Source of the DNA: Bretschneidera sinensis
Lineage: Eukaryota; Streptophyta; Magnoliopsida; Brassicales; Akaniaceae
Direction: 5' to 3'
NCBI GenBank assembly: GCA_023935145.1
Contig: CM043699.1
Span: 68,116,638-68,180,637 of the forward strand
DNA: 64,000 nucleotides
The position numbers were made by a program, and so were the translations under genes. This document shows, one piece after another, positions 20,952 through 33,399 of this stretch (position 1 is the first letter of the stretch; each line of letters starts with the position of its first letter). A model generated the notes under the pieces. The model was given only the letters and a program-made list of their open reading frames with translations, ran no database searches and was not told where the DNA came from.

Positions 20952-23624
20952 TCATTGACCATTGACTTTGAAAATTCGACCATCCCTAGTATCTTCAATT
21001 TCTACCGCCCCATTTTCAAAAACAATTTTCACTACAAAAGGGCCGGTCCACCTCGATCGAAGTTTTCCAGGATGCTTATGGAGTCTAGATTCGTATAAGA
21101 ACACCCGATCATTAGGTTTAAATGTTTTTCTCAAAATATTTTTATCATGGAATATTTTCATTTTAGACTTATAGATTCTAGAGCTCTCATACGCATTGTT
21201 TCTTAATTCCTCCAACTCGGTCAATTGATATTTTCGAAGCTTACCTGCTTCTCCTATATCAAAATTAAAAGATTTGATTGCCCAATATACTCGATGCTCG
21301 AGCTCTACAGGTAAGTGGCAAGGCTTTCCATAAACAAGCCGATAAGGTGACATACCTAAGGGAGTTTTAAAAGCTGTACGGTAGGCCCAAAGCGCATCAA
21401 CTAGTCTCAAAGACCAATCCTTGCGATCCGAGTTAATCGTTTTTTCTAGAATTTGTTTAATCTCCCTATTAGCAAGCTCTACTTGGCCACTAGTCTGAGG
21501 ATGATAAGTAGTAGAAATTTTATGTAACACTCCGTATTTTCGCATCAAAGCTTCAAAAGAACGGTTGCAAAAATGTGTACCTTGATCACTAATTATAGCA
21601 CGTGGTGTACCAAATTGAGATAACACATTTTCTTTAAGAAATTTAAGTACTGTTCTATTATCATTGCTTCAGTAAGCTGCTGCCTCTACCCACTTAGATA
21701 CATAATCTATTGCCACAATGATATATAGGTATCCGAAAGAAGGAGGAAAGGGTCCCATAAAATCGATGCCCCAACAATCAAAGATTTCAATTATTAAAAT
21801 GGAGTTTAAGGGCATCATATTTCGCCGAGACACAGCTCCTAACTTTTGACACCTTTCACATGAGCGACAATAGGTGTTTGTATCCTTAAACAAGGTAGGC
21901 CAATAAAATCCACACTGCAAAATTTTTGCAGCAGTTTTTTTCATTGAAAAGTGGCCTCCACAAGCTAGGGAATGACAAAATTCTAAGACACGTGCAATCT
22001 CTTCATTAGGGATGCAACGCCTTAGAATTTGGTCCGGGCAGTACTTGAAAAGATAGGGGTCATCCCAATAAAAATTATATACCTCATATAAAAATTTCCT
22101 CTTGTCTTGAGTGCTCCAATCCACAGGTATCTCACCTGTAACCAAGTAATTCACAATGTGAGCAAACCATGGTAAGGCAGTAACAGCAAGTAAATGCTCA
22201 TCGGGAAAGTCATCTTTGATCGGCATGTTATCAGATGTGTCCTCAAATGTGAGCCTTGAAAGATGGTCAGCTACTACATTCTCTACTCCTTTCTTGTCTT
22301 TGATGGTGATGCCGAATTCTTGTAGGAGTAGGATCCATCGGATTAGGCGTGCCTTAGCATCCTTCTTTGTAAGAAGGTACTTGAGAGCCGCATGACCTGT
22401 AAAAATAAGGATAGGAGAACCAATTAAGTATGCAAGAAATTTATCTAAAGCAAATACTACAGCTAGCAATTTTTTTTCAGTTGTGGAGTAATTCATCTGA
22501 GCACTATTCAAAGTCTTACTAGCATAGTAAATTACAAAAGGTTTTCCCTCTCTTCGTTGTCCAAGAATAGCACCTACAACGTAGTCACTAGCATCACATA
22601 TGATTTCAAAGGGTAAATTCCAATCAGGTGACTGCATTATAGGTGTTGAAGTAAGCTTGCCAATCAGTGTTTTAAAGGCCTCTTGACAAGCTGGAGTCCA
22701 CTCAAATGTGGCATCTTTAATTAGTAGAGCACATAATGGTCTAGATATGTTGGAAAAATTTTGTATAAACCTCCTATAAAAACTAGCATGACCAAGGAAA
22801 GATCTCACATCCTTTATTGTCTTAAGTGTAGGCAGTTTAGAGATTAATTCAATCTTAGATTGATCAACCTCTATTCCTTTAGAAGAGATAATATGCCCTA
22901 AGACAATACCGGATGGGACCATGAAATGACATTTTTCCCAGTTTAAAACCAATTCTTTTTCCTCATATCGAATTAAAACTCTTTCCAAATTCATTAAGCA
23001 TGCATCAAATGAAGATCCAAAAACAGTCAGGTCATCCATAAAAACCTCCATGCAATTTTCAACCATGTCACTGAAAACACTCATCATGCAACGTTGAAAA
23101 GTGGCAGGGGCATTACATAATCCAAATGGTATTCTACGAAAAGCATAAGTGCCAAAAGGACAAGTGAAAGTGATTTTATCCTGGTCTTCTAATGCAATTT
23201 CTATTTGATAATAGCCAAAATAACCATCTAAGAAACAATAAAAAGGATGACCAGCTACACGCTTAAGAATTTGATCAATAAAAGGGAGTGGGAAATGGTC
23301 TTTCCGGGTGGCAGCATTAAATTTTCTGTAATCAATGAACATACGCCACCCGGTCACAAGTTTGGTAGGGACTAACTCTCCTAGTTCATTCATTACCACA
23401 ATGACTCCAGACTTTTTGGGAACGACTTATGTAGGACTTACCCATTTACTATCAGCTATGGGATATATAATACCCGTATCTAACAGTTTCAATACTTCAT
23501 TTTTTACTACTTCTTTCATAGTGGGGTTAAGTCTACGTTGAGGGTCTCTACGAGGACTGGTTCCTTCATCCAAATTTATTTTATGGGAGCAGATCAGGGG
23601 ACTAATTCCCTTCAAATCAGCCAT
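20952..23624 (-). pseudogene. Athila-like pol: RT, RNase H, integrase (near-intact)
   Basis: One minus-strand frame with in-frame stops only at 23427-23429 and 21669-21671. Order: HKINLDEGTSPRRDPQRRLNP; RT with FIDYRKFNAATRKDHFPLPFIDQ, the CFLDGYFGYYQI block, FGLCNAPATFQRCM and the catalytic FMDD (near 23035); RNase H with DASDYVVGAILGQR, YASKTLN, TEKKLLAVVFALDKF and VADHLSRL; integrase with a zinc finger (CHSLACGGH...CRSCERC), catalytic D in WGIDFMGPFPP, D in ISDQGTHF and E in QVELANRE; and C-terminal [15 protein letters not shown]...FKVNGQ. All RT and integrase catalytic acids are present. The first stop falls where the family has VQVVPKKSG. It is the best preserved polyprotein in the window. 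Confidence 0.92.
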
Positions 23625-23639
23625 GCTCCATCCTAAGGC

Positions 23640-25336
23640 TGATTTATGTGCAATTAAGGTCTGAATCAGTTTCTCATATTGGGTCTCAGATAATTCAGAT
23701 GAAATAATAACAGGAAGGTATCACCTGGACAGAGAAATGCATGCTTTAAACCCTTAGGTAGTGGCTTCAAGTCGACTTTAGGTGCTGCCACACTTGAGGG
23801 GGTTTGTTTTTCATTTCTTTCATGCAACTCTTCGAACCTTGGTTGCCATGGGCGGGTGTCATAATCCTGAGATTTGTCAAAAACATCACAAATATCGATT
23901 ACATCAGTTTTATCATCAAATAAATAAATCTCAGAATTAACAAGAAAATTCTTAAAAGGATCAAAATCATGATCCATGGAAACTCCCTCATCGATGAGTG
24001 ACTCGAGCATATATAACTGGTGATTTTCATCCTCATCTTCGGGCTGTTTTGCAACATTGAAAATGTTCACTTCTAAGGTCATGTTTCCAAAAGACAGCTT
24101 CATGAGTCCATTCCTGCAATTAATCAGAGCATTTGCAGTAGCAAGGAAAGGTCTACCCAAAATCAAAGGAATTTTCGAGTTAGTGTCAACAGCAGAAGTT
24201 GTGTCAAGGATTAGGAAATCAACAGGATAATAAAATTTATCAATCTGAATCAACACATCCTCTACCACCCCCCGGGGTACTTTGACTGAACGGTCAGCCA
24301 ACTGTAACACCACACCGGTTGGTTTGATTTCCCCTAAACCTAGCTGTACATAAATGGAAAATGGCATCAGGTTCACACTAGCTCCTAGATCTAGTAAGGC
24401 TTGTCCAACCTCATGATTTCCAATGCTACAAGCAATGGTAGGACAACCTGGATCCTTGTATTTTGGGGGAATTCTTTCCTCACTTAAAGCACTAACTTGC
24501 TCAGTTAGGAATGCAGTTTTCTTAACATGGTGTCTCCTCTTAATTGTGCATAAATCCTTGAGAACTTTTGCATAGGTAGGCACTTGTTTAATCACATCCA
24601 AAAGAGGAAGATTGAGTTTCACTTGCCTTAAGTTCTCTAGGATTTTATTGTTTAAGTCCAGATTTTTCTTGTTTAACTTTAAGGCTTGAGGGTATGGTGC
24701 CTTAATAGGACTTTTGGTCACTTCAGGGTCTTTGGTCAGTTCAGTATTACTACTAGTTTGACCCTTTTCCACATCCTTGGATACATTCATTGGTGGGATG
24801 TGTAGTGACTTACCACTTCGGGTCATAATGGCATTTACATCTTTCAGGTTTTCTTGTGCCATATGTTGACCGTGAGGTATGGACTGAGTTTGGGAAGGGA
24901 ACTTACCTCGCTCAGTTATACTTGAGGAGCTCATTAACTTAGACACTTGGCTCCTAGTTTCTCTATTCTCTTCCATCACCTGCGTAAATAATGCCTCAAA
25001 CCTTTGGTTTGTCTTACCTTGTGCCTCTATAAAGGCATGTAAGGTGTCTTCTAAGGAGTTCCTAGAGGATGAGGGTGCATGATAAGGTGCAGCGGATGTT
25101 CTAGGGGGCTGTGCATGCTGCTGACTTTCATATTTCCAACTGAAGTTGGGGTGATTCCGCCACCTCGGATTATAAGTGCTAGAGAAAGGTGCAAGAGGCT
25201 TCTTGTACATGCCTAAGGCATTACATTGTTCCTCATACAGCCCTCTCATATCAGCAAATGTGGGGCATTCTTGGAGGAGATGATCTACCCTACCACACAT
25301 AAAACACGACTCTAAAGACTCGGCATGATTAGCCAC
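23640..25336 (-). pseudogene. Athila-like gag C-terminus and aspartic protease
   Basis: Same frame as the gag upstream (stop at 25355-25357). It begins with a CCHC zinc knuckle (C-x2-C-x4-H-x4-C: CFMCGRVDHLLQEC), then STYNPRWRNHPNFSW, a proline/glutamine-rich stretch, KAPYPQALK, and the retropepsin region: GQALLDLGASVNLMP, RSVKVPRGVVEDVLIQI, DFLILDT, IPLILGRPFLATANALI. The family active site is D-x-G-A-S; the text reads LLDLGAS, so the Asp is kept. Near 23715 the frame is lost (PGDTFLLLF where the next frame gives VIISSELSETQYE), a one-base indel separating it from pol. Confidence 0.9.
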
Positions 25337-25354
25337 GTGTGTTTGCTTTGAGTC

Positions 25355-26233
25355 CTAAGTTTTCAATGCTCCTAACTCCCTAGTGAGCAGTTTAACCTTA
25401 GCTTTCAGATTGTCTTCTTCCCTAAGATGGTATATCCCTCCACTCGTAGGGTTTCCTACAGGTCGTGACCTATTCGTGCTTTCAGTAGCACTAGGTCCAC
25501 TCCATGTATGGGCTTTCTTAGCAAGCTCATTGAGGTATTCAATAGCCTCATCGGGGTTTTTTTTCATAAATTCCCCATTGCACATCATCTCTACAAATTG
25601 GTGTTCTCTATAGGTAAGACCCTCATAGAAATAGCTCACTAAACACCAATTTTCATACCCATAGTGTGGGCACATACTCAACAGCTCTTTAAATTTCTTC
25701 AAAGACTGATATAAAGTCTCGTTTTCTTTTTGTCTTTTCAACACATTAGTTTTATGTTTAGGGAAGTACTTGTTAAAGAAGGCCCGAGTCATCTTAGTCC
25801 ACGACCCAATAGATTGTGGTCTAAGTGAGTATAGCTAACTCTTAGCTCTATCCTTCAAAGCAAAAGGAAAGAACTTAAGTCGCACAATGTCAGCAGTTGC
25901 ACCTTGATCATGAAAAGTTGTGACTACTTCCTCAAACTCCTTAATGTGCACATATGGGTTCTCATTTTCCATGCCATAAAATGTAGGGAGTAACTGTATC
26001 ATCCTTGTCCTAAGATCTAATTGGGGAATATTGGCTGGAAACATGATGCAAGATGGTGTGGTTGTCCGTGTAGGGTGGAGGTAATCCTCAAGGGTCCTAG
26101 TAGGTTGATCCTCGTGTTCACTCATTTCCTTAGGACTAGATGGATTATCAAACAAAGGGTTTAAAAAGATTCCTCCTGTCTCTAGCACAGGCCTACAAGC
26201 AAATCTACCCAAAGTGTCCCTATATCTGGACAT
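25355..26233 (-). pseudogene. Athila-like gag capsid region
   Basis: Starts ATG at 26233 (MSRYRDTLGRFACRP), with RTLEDYLHPTRT, LLPTFYGMENENPYVHIKEFEEVV and LKFFPFALKDRAKS. A TAG at 25835-25837 replaces what the family has as Trp. The same frame continues LYSLRPQSIGSWTKMTRAFFNKYFPKHKT, MCPHYGYENWCLVSYFYEGL and EAIEYLNELAKKAHTW to a TAG at 25355. This is the typical retrotransposon gag fold. Only point stops separate it from an open frame. Confidence 0.9.
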
Positions 26234-26334
26234 GCAAGATCACAAAATATCAAATAAAATGCTGAAAGAAACTATTTACAATTCTTCTATTGTTATGTCA
26301 AAAGTTGACAAACTTCCTTGTACTTAAGTGCGTT

Positions 26335-26352
26335 TCCCTGGCAACAGCTCCA
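26335..26352 (-). promoter_or_regulatory. PBS of the minus-strand Athila-like element
   Basis: Minus strand TGGAGCTGTTGCCAGGGA, a few bases after the LTR end; a decayed tRNA-Asp-type PBS. Confidence 0.8.
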
Positions 26353-26357
26353 AAATT

Positions 26358-27679
26358 TGATTACGCCCAAAGTATAACACGGTTATTGTAGTACAGCTTT
26401 GGGGTGTTGATTCCACAGGGAAACAAGTAAATTACAAAGGAAGGTGTGAACCTTAACACAAACGATAAAAGATCAAATGAATCTGAGTTTGTTTGAGAAA
26501 AAAGGGTAATTGTGTAAATAGGGTTGGAAATATAATTAAGAATGACAAGGTTCCAGAAATCCTCTCTAGGCTCGTTGCTCTAATCCTAACTTGATTCAGT
26601 TGTTTTTATCTCGATTGCTAGTTTCACGTCCCAAACAGGCAATCGACATATATTCAATTAAAGCGCAATTATAAATCCTAATGTAATTGTTATGAATTAT
26701 TCTCTACTTTTAAGCACACATGACCCAACTTATAAATTATCAAAAGACGACGATATATCTAACGAAAATACCGCAGCAATGGACAAATCTATAAAAGAGG
26801 TCTACCAGACTCAATCACATCCAAACAGATACACATAAGAAAAGCATGACTGAACTTATATGGAAAGGAAGCAGGCAATCACCAGACTAATAAAATAATC
26901 TACTAAATTAAATTAAAGAATAAAAATAACAATGTTTGATAAAAATAATACCAACTACAACTGAATCAAAATAAAGGAAAATAAGAACAACTACACCTAG
27001 GGATTCATCCCTTCGCCTTGCTTGGAGATTAGCTGGCCATAGAGCTCATGCCTCCTTGAGTTGCCTCCGGCCTCTCAACGATCATCCTCAGCTTGTCCTC
27101 CAAATTTTAAACTTCGGATTCCTCTTAAAAGCCCTATGGATTTACTCCTAAAGGCCCTCTAGAGTCACTCTCTAATGATCTCAGACGATGATCTTAGAAG
27201 AGCTCCGATTGGTTGATGATTTCAGCTGAGCAGAGTGGGTCTTTATATAGGAAAACTCCCGGAATGCTATGTGTTATCTAGCCAATGTGGGATACTATCC
27301 GGGTGCACTCGATTGCAACCCGAGTGTGATCGATCACACATGCGCTCGATTACGGCTTGTGCGCTCGATCGCATATGCGCTGCAGAGTACCTTGCTCGAT
27401 GTCGGATGTGCGCTCAATCGCACTGCTTGTGCGCTCGATTGCAATTCAGGCAGCAGTCCATCTTGTCCTTCCAGAAGTATGGGATCTTGGTCTTTTAAGC
27501 AATGATCGCTTCTTTTTCTCTTTTAAAGTTAAAGTACCTGAAAATTACACTGAAATAAGTCAGTGGTCCAATAATATTACTTTAGAGTTATTAACATATA
27601 AAACCACAATAAAGACCGGGATCAATCCTAAAATGCTAACAATTAACCATTGTTGAGAGGCATTTTATGACTCTCATCA
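26358..27679 (-). mobile_element. 5' LTR of the minus-strand Athila-like element
   Basis: Minus-strand start TGATGAGAGTCAT at 27679 and end ...GGGCGTAATCA at 26358 (1322 bp). A TATA box (CTATATAAAG on the minus strand) lies near 27240-27249. Upstream of it are repeated 'CAATCGAGCGCACA'-type units and a perfect palindrome (27324-27339). No 3' partner LTR is found in the window, so the element is truncated on its downstream side. Confidence 0.83.
27301..27450 (-). promoter_or_regulatory. Repeated CGATCGA-type units in LTR U3
   Basis: Several copies of 'tgcgctcgattgca'-like text, plus the 16-bp palindrome GTGTGATCGATCACAC at 27324-27339, lie upstream (minus sense) of the TATA box. The other Athila-like LTR at 18034-18160 has the same style of element. 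Confidence 0.55.
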
Positions 27680-28757
27680 GGTCTTCAATATTTAAATGGT
27701 CCATCATGCTTCCTCGCTCACTCTTTTATTAGCCTCAATTAAATCCTATCTAACTCTAATTAATCACACATATAAAATATATAAGATACCTTGATAAGAA
27801 GTTAAGGGGAATTACATTGGAGGGTGATAGAAATTTACATTGAGATAAAGAAGAGAAGGTGATGTATGCCAACCTGATTTAAAATGAAAAACCAATAATA
27901 ATACCAATAAATTTAACCAATTGATAAAGTCTTGGTCCAATAGTCATCCATTCATACAATCATATGGCAAAATCAACTAAAATTAATTCTATTATAGTTA
28001 TGGTCTTATTCTTAGATTGCATTCCTAATCTCATTAGGTTTCTAGAAATTATTTTAATCATATTCCAAATATGATTTAGATTTCTTATTCATTAGAATTC
28101 ATAATTCTAACGTGATAAGGATTTTAGAGTTTCAAATCCTTATCAAACTCCAACTTCGTAAAACTTCAATAAAAAATTAAGAAAAATTCTTAATTAACTG
28201 AAATATAATTTTTTATAATAAAAAACTATTTATTTAGTTGAATGAAAGATAGATTTAGAATTCCAAGTCAAACCGAATTCGGAATCTCAAGAATGAGTAA
28301 AAACTGTCAATTTTAGAAAAAAAAAAGTAATTTTGCTGATTTTGAATTTGATAGTCGACAATCAATTTTGATATTCGGCTATCAAATAAGGGTTCCACCC
28401 AAAAATTACATCTAGTCTGAAGAGTGTCACCTAACGGTGTAGAGTTTTTGATGCGTTTTCTCACGTTTTTTCTTTCCCAAATCAATTTTATTTAATGTAA
28501 AATAATATTTTTCATCATTAAAATTGTTTTAATCAATGTCCATTGATTTAATATGTTTCAATAAATTCCACAACATATTTATCATCATCACATAAGGATA
28601 ATTGATTCAAAAACACTTTCTTGAATTTCCTTGACCTACGGTTTCATAAACCCCAATCAAACTTTAGATTCTTAATTTGCAATCTATAGAATTTAAGGTT
28701 AAATATAATAAAGTCATGAAAACATAATTAAAACTTATTCTAATAAGCCATAGAGTT
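27680..28757. other. Non-coding, probably leader of the old copia element
   Basis: AT-rich, no gene seen. It lies between the Athila-like LTR and the copia PBS at 28759-28770, so by position it is the leader of the copia whose 5' LTR is 28772-30122. Confidence 0.45.
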
Positions 28758-28758
28758 G

Positions 28759-28770
28759 GCTTTGATACCA
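28759..28770 (-). promoter_or_regulatory. copia PBS, tRNA-Met type variant
   Basis: Minus strand TGGTATCAAAGC one base beyond the LTR end, one mismatch from the common TGGTATCAGAGC. Confidence 0.8.
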
Positions 28771-28771
28771 C

Positions 28772-30122
28772 TGTAAATCTATCGACAAAGAAATGCAGAA
28801 ATTTTTTTTAAAATTTTCATACGAGTAAATTAAAACCAAGAAATTCTTTGTCGAACATATGAGAACGAGAAGAATAAATATCATTTAAGATTAGAGATTT
28901 ATACCTTTACTAAATGGAGATTTTAGTTGGAGCTTTGGAGATGAGCTCACAAGCCATTCAAGCGTCCGGCCTCTAAGTGTATCCATACGAGCAACGAAGA
29001 ACCAGAGATCTTCAATCAAGGGTAGCAAAAAATTGTAGAGTGCTAGCTCCTATGATTTTCGATTTTTGGCTTATATAAAGAGATATTAAGATCTGATCTT
29101 AATATTTAATAATGACCATTATGGTTTCCATAAAATAGAATCCATAAATAGAACATTTACTCCTAAATGTCCTAGGATTTTTTGAATTGCAATTAAACCA
29201 TTGGTTTAATTTAATTCTTAGAAATCTCTTCGTTTCCCCCTTAGTTTCTCTATTCTTACAATAGCTGTATCATGCGTGATCCCTTAGGTTTAATATTGCA
29301 TTGATAATATGTCGTAACTATTACGCATCAATTGGCCCATGTCCAATTAATTAGAACTCCTATTTAGTTTGAATTAAAACCCACTTTAATTCTCCCTTTA
29401 ATGATAGTTAATTAATTAAAATTAATCCTCAGGGCTTATATAAATTATGAATGACACCTAGCAATATATATTGATTAACCAAAAAATATGAATTTATGTG
29501 AACCTTTCTATTGTCAATTACCATGTAATTCAACAATTCCATCATGCAATGCCCTTGATTAAACCTAAGGTATGAAATTACATTCAAACCTTAATTATTT
29601 AATCATATGTATCTCTATCTCAAGTCCATAACTTAAATGGTGAAATTAGAAACTCCTTTCTAATTTCCACCCTACATTGGCCAAAGAATTTTAAAGCTAT
29701 GACTTAATCAGATCACAAAGGGCATTCTCTTTACTTTATTGAGAGTGATGGATCTTCTATTGTACACTCGAAAACCTCGATGTATGAGTGGTCATACCCA
29801 ATTACTACCTTTACGTGGCCCACGATTAGAACCATATTTAAGTAGTTTCAAAGCAAGTTGACTTATATTCAAGGCATCCATGGTGCCTTAAGTCTAAGGA
29901 TGACTTGCACGTCAGCAATATAAGAACTCATATTGACAGCTAGTAAAATATCCATTAGGAATTTCTTAAGTCGAGTTAGTTCGATGTACTTGTTATTTAA
30001 CTACACCTTGCATAATTTATTTTTGTGTCTCATACACTAGTGACTATGAGATCAATCACCCTCAACTCTTTCAGAAAACATAGTATGTACTATTCTATCT
30101 AGATTCACTAATGCTCTTCTTA
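28772..30122 (-). mobile_element. 5' LTR of the old minus-strand copia, start cut off
   Basis: The minus-strand end is ...GATTTACA at 28772. It aligns with 14449 to about 16176; homology stops at 'cttcttagt' (30114-30122), where the LTR of another copia begins. The missing piece corresponds to 16177-16447. Together the two LTRs frame a copia later split by Athila-like insertions. Confidence 0.78.
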
Positions 30123-31397
30123 GTTGTTGACCCCATATTGATTTTGATAATGAAAAAACTATATTAAAATGATCTAACTACTTTTTGTTTAAGCTTTTTA
30201 TCTGTTAAGATGCCTTGTACGAATTATAAAAGTTGTGCATGCAATCAAGAAATTATGCATGCACTTTGGAAGATGCACACACACATTGTTTCAATCCTTG
30301 GAGGCTTTTTCAAATAAGAAGACGTTCAAACTTTGAAGTTTTAAAGTAATAGAAATTCTATGTATTCCCCTTCTCAATTACTTAGCTTCTAAATAGGTCA
30401 ATTTATTTTCAAAATATCTTGTTTAAAACCAAAATAACTTTCATAAAAGATGGTACAAAAATTGTTTTTAGAAAAATCATTTTTGGGTGACCACAATCGA
30501 TTGAGCCAAGACCACAGTTGACTGAAGTTTTCTCTCAGGCAAAAACTTCATTTCCAAGTTATAGCCTATAGTTGATTGTAAGGCTTATCTAGTTAATTGT
30601 ATAAGGAACAACAAGGTTCCTCTAGTCGAGTGGACAACATCACACTCGACTGTATAATGTCCCTGAAGTCTTTTAATTTCAAATTTAAAAGGCACAATTG
30701 ACTGGATCAATGACATAATCAATTCTACCTTCACAAATAACGACTAGTTTTCAAAAATTGAGGTGCAGGATAAAACATTTAATGCTCTAAATGGCTATTC
30801 CTTGTGTCTAATAGAAATATTGATTTAATATTATAAATACCCATCATAAATGAGCACTTCTAACAATAAAGAGCATTTAATTTCATCTAGAGCTTATTTA
30901 CTACTCCTTAAAGTTTTCAAAATTAATTCTTGAGTCATCTTTAAGCTTTGTTCTTGTGAGAGAGAAAATCTTTGAGTTATATGAGTTAATTACATTCTCT
31001 CTTTTGTACCAAAAAATCATCTCATTCTTATATTGTAAGAGAAAGAGTTGGTGTAACTCTTGTGAGTGTTTAGGTTTAAACACTTGAGTGAAAAAATTCG
31101 TTGTAATAGAATCTTGTAAAGGTTTGGGCAACATCTTGGAAGTTCCTTATTTGATTTAGTGAAATCTTCAAGAAAGAGCCTTGAAGAGAGTGGACATAGA
31201 GTCGGGAGTGATTTTGATATTGTTGAACCACTATAGATAAAGTTTGTATGCTCTTCTCCCTTTCTATTTTAATTTTCAGCAAACTTCATTTATTGCTCTT
31301 GCTTGTTCTTGATTGATTAATCTTGTGATTAATTTGTATTTATGCAAAAAAAAATTAAACGTATTTCACTCGCTCTCTTAGGTTGTTTTAGCTAACA
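30123..31397 (+). mobile_element. copia 5' LTR, plus sense
   Basis: It starts TGTTGACCCC exactly at the break in the older LTR and ends ...GCTAACA just before a PBS. TATA-like ATTATAAATACC lies near 30829-30840. No 3' partner is recognisable downstream. Confidence 0.82.
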
Positions 31398-31399
31398 AT

Positions 31400-31411
31400 T
31401 GGTATCAGAGC
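31400..31411 (+). promoter_or_regulatory. copia PBS, initiator tRNA-Met type
   Basis: TGGTATCAGAGC two bases after the LTR. Confidence 0.92.
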
Positions 31412-31453
31412 TTCGTTCTCAAAGTTAGGCTTAAAATCCTTTAGTAGATCCTA

Positions 31454-32655
31454 TGACAACTAATATGTATAATAAAGGTCATTCTTACACTAGGCCCTTT
31501 GTTTAATGAAACTAATTATAACTATTTGAAGAATAGAATGAGAATTTTTGTAAAAGGTAAAACTATAATTTTTGGTGAATTATTGAAGGACCTAGGATCC
31601 CTATGAAAAAGGTAAAAGACAACGAGGTAGAAATTATAGTTCCTAAGACTAAACAAGAGTTTGATGATTATGACTGTAGAATGATGTCTTTAAATAGTAG
31701 AGCCACTAGTCTTCTTCATTGTGCTTTTGACATTAATGAATATAATAAAAATTTTGCTTGTACTTCGGCTAAGGAAATATGAGATAAACTTCAAATTACG
31801 TATGAAGGTACTAATCAAGTGAAGGAATCTAAAATTTATAGATTAGTATATGATTATGAAGCTTTTATAATATCTCCTATCGAATCCATTTCTGAAATAT
31901 ATTCTCGGTTCACTAATTTTATTAATGGTTTGAAGCTTCTTGGTAGAAATTATGACTTCGTAAGAAAAATTCTTAAAGCCTTACCACCAGTTTGGGAATC
32001 ACAGATGACGGCAATTGAGGAAGCTAAATATCTTGACAACCTCGACGTTGACACTCTTCTTGGGTCATAATTAACAAGAATGTTAATAATGAGTCCAAGA
32101 AGAAGAATATCGTTTCTCTTAATGCAACCTCAAGCAAGCAAGTGGAAGAAAATGAGAATGAAAGTAGTGAAAAGGATGAAGAATTAGCTCTCATTACAAA
32201 AATGTGCCAAAAGTTCTTGAAAGGAAGTAAGAATAAGAAACCCAATAAAAATGATGATTCAACCAAGAAAGATCTGATTGTGTGTTCCAAATGTAAGAAA
32301 CTCGGACACATCAAGGTGGATTGTCTTTCAGGAAAGAAACCATACAAGAACTTCAAGAAGAAAGCCATTTTGGCAACCACTTCGAGTGATGATGAAGAAG
32401 AGAACTTGGATGAGGACATTGACTACCAAGAAATTGCCAACCTTTGTTTGATGACAATCGATGATGAAAATAAGGTAACCAATTCTTCAATTAATGATAA
32501 CTAAATTGTGAATGAAAAATTGATAAAAGAAATTAATGAATTGCACGAAAAACTTAAGAATTATGATGCTAAAATTGTTGCTCTAAAAAAGAAAGTATCA
32601 TCTCTCTCTAAAGAAATGGAGGTTTTAAAAGAACAAAATAAAAACTTTCTTTAGA
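31454..32655 (+). pseudogene. copia gag
   Basis: Text includes EEFLG-type N-terminal debris, KTKQEFDDYDCRMMSLNSRATSLLHCAF, then TYEGTNQVKESKIYRLVYDYEAF, IYSRFTNFINGLKLLGRNYDFVRKILKALPPVWESQMTAIEEAKYLDNLDVDTLLGS (31819-32070). After a frameshift comes an acidic stretch, KMCQKFLKGSKNKKPNK, and an intact CCHC knuckle (CSKCKKLGHIKVDC, near 32281-32322), then a coiled-coil-like tail (KLIKEINELHEKLKNYDAKIVALKKKVSSLSKEMEVLKEQNK). Stops occur in the N-terminal part and at 32502. The long gag with a coiled coil fits sirevirus-like copia elements, but the lineage is an inference. Confidence 0.82.
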
Positions 32656-32873
32656 GCTTTGCTACTCATCACAAGAGGGCTATGAAAAATGAAAATATTA
32701 TTTGAAAAACAAAGTTAATGAGTTGAGCAACACTATATCTAGACTTGTAAGAGGAAAAGAGAAGCTAAATTAAGTGTTGGCTTGCCAAAGATTGAGTGTA
32801 GAAAGATATGGTTTGAGTTATTCTCCATTAGGCAAACAAAAATCAAATGAAAGAATCTTTGTGAAAACAATAA

Positions 32874-33314
32874 ATGTTAATGAACCCTCTACATCTCGAT
32901 TACATAAGTAATGTCAATAATGCAGCTTTGAAAAATGCTAGAAAGTCTAAGAATGCAAATATCAATTCTTATGGTAGAAATTCATATGCTAATACTAGGA
33001 ATAAACTTTCAAAAAGTAGATATGCTCACATGTATGCTCATTTTAGAAATGCAAATGCTAGATATGATCATCCTAGAAACTCATATGCTAGGAATGCACG
33101 TTTAAGAAATAACTATCATTCTTATCCTAGAAATAACATGTATTCACATAATTTTCATAATGCTAGAAACATGTATTCTAGGAATGCAAGGTTCTCATAT
33201 CCAAGGAATGATAGATTTGCATATTCTATATATCCTACAAATTATCAATCTAGAATTATACATCATCTATATCATTATAACTATGGAACTAATTATGACA
33301 TTAAGAAAGTATGA
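32874..33314 (+). pseudogene. Asn/Arg/Tyr-rich gag tail
   Basis: An open stretch of 146 codons made of irregular repeats around YARN, NARN and YPRN (for example MYAHFRNANARYDHPRNSYARN). It lies between the gag coiled coil and the protease text of the same element. At DNA level it contains repeated 'tatgctaga', 'aatgctagaaa' and 'tcctagaaa' words. It is strongly basic, so an RNA-binding role is likely but not shown. Confidence 0.6.
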
Positions 33315-33399
33315 AATCTAAAAAGGATCCATATTTTCAAGGACCAACCCCAAAGTACCCAAGAAATTTTGGGTACCTAAGAGTTCCATTATATATCCT

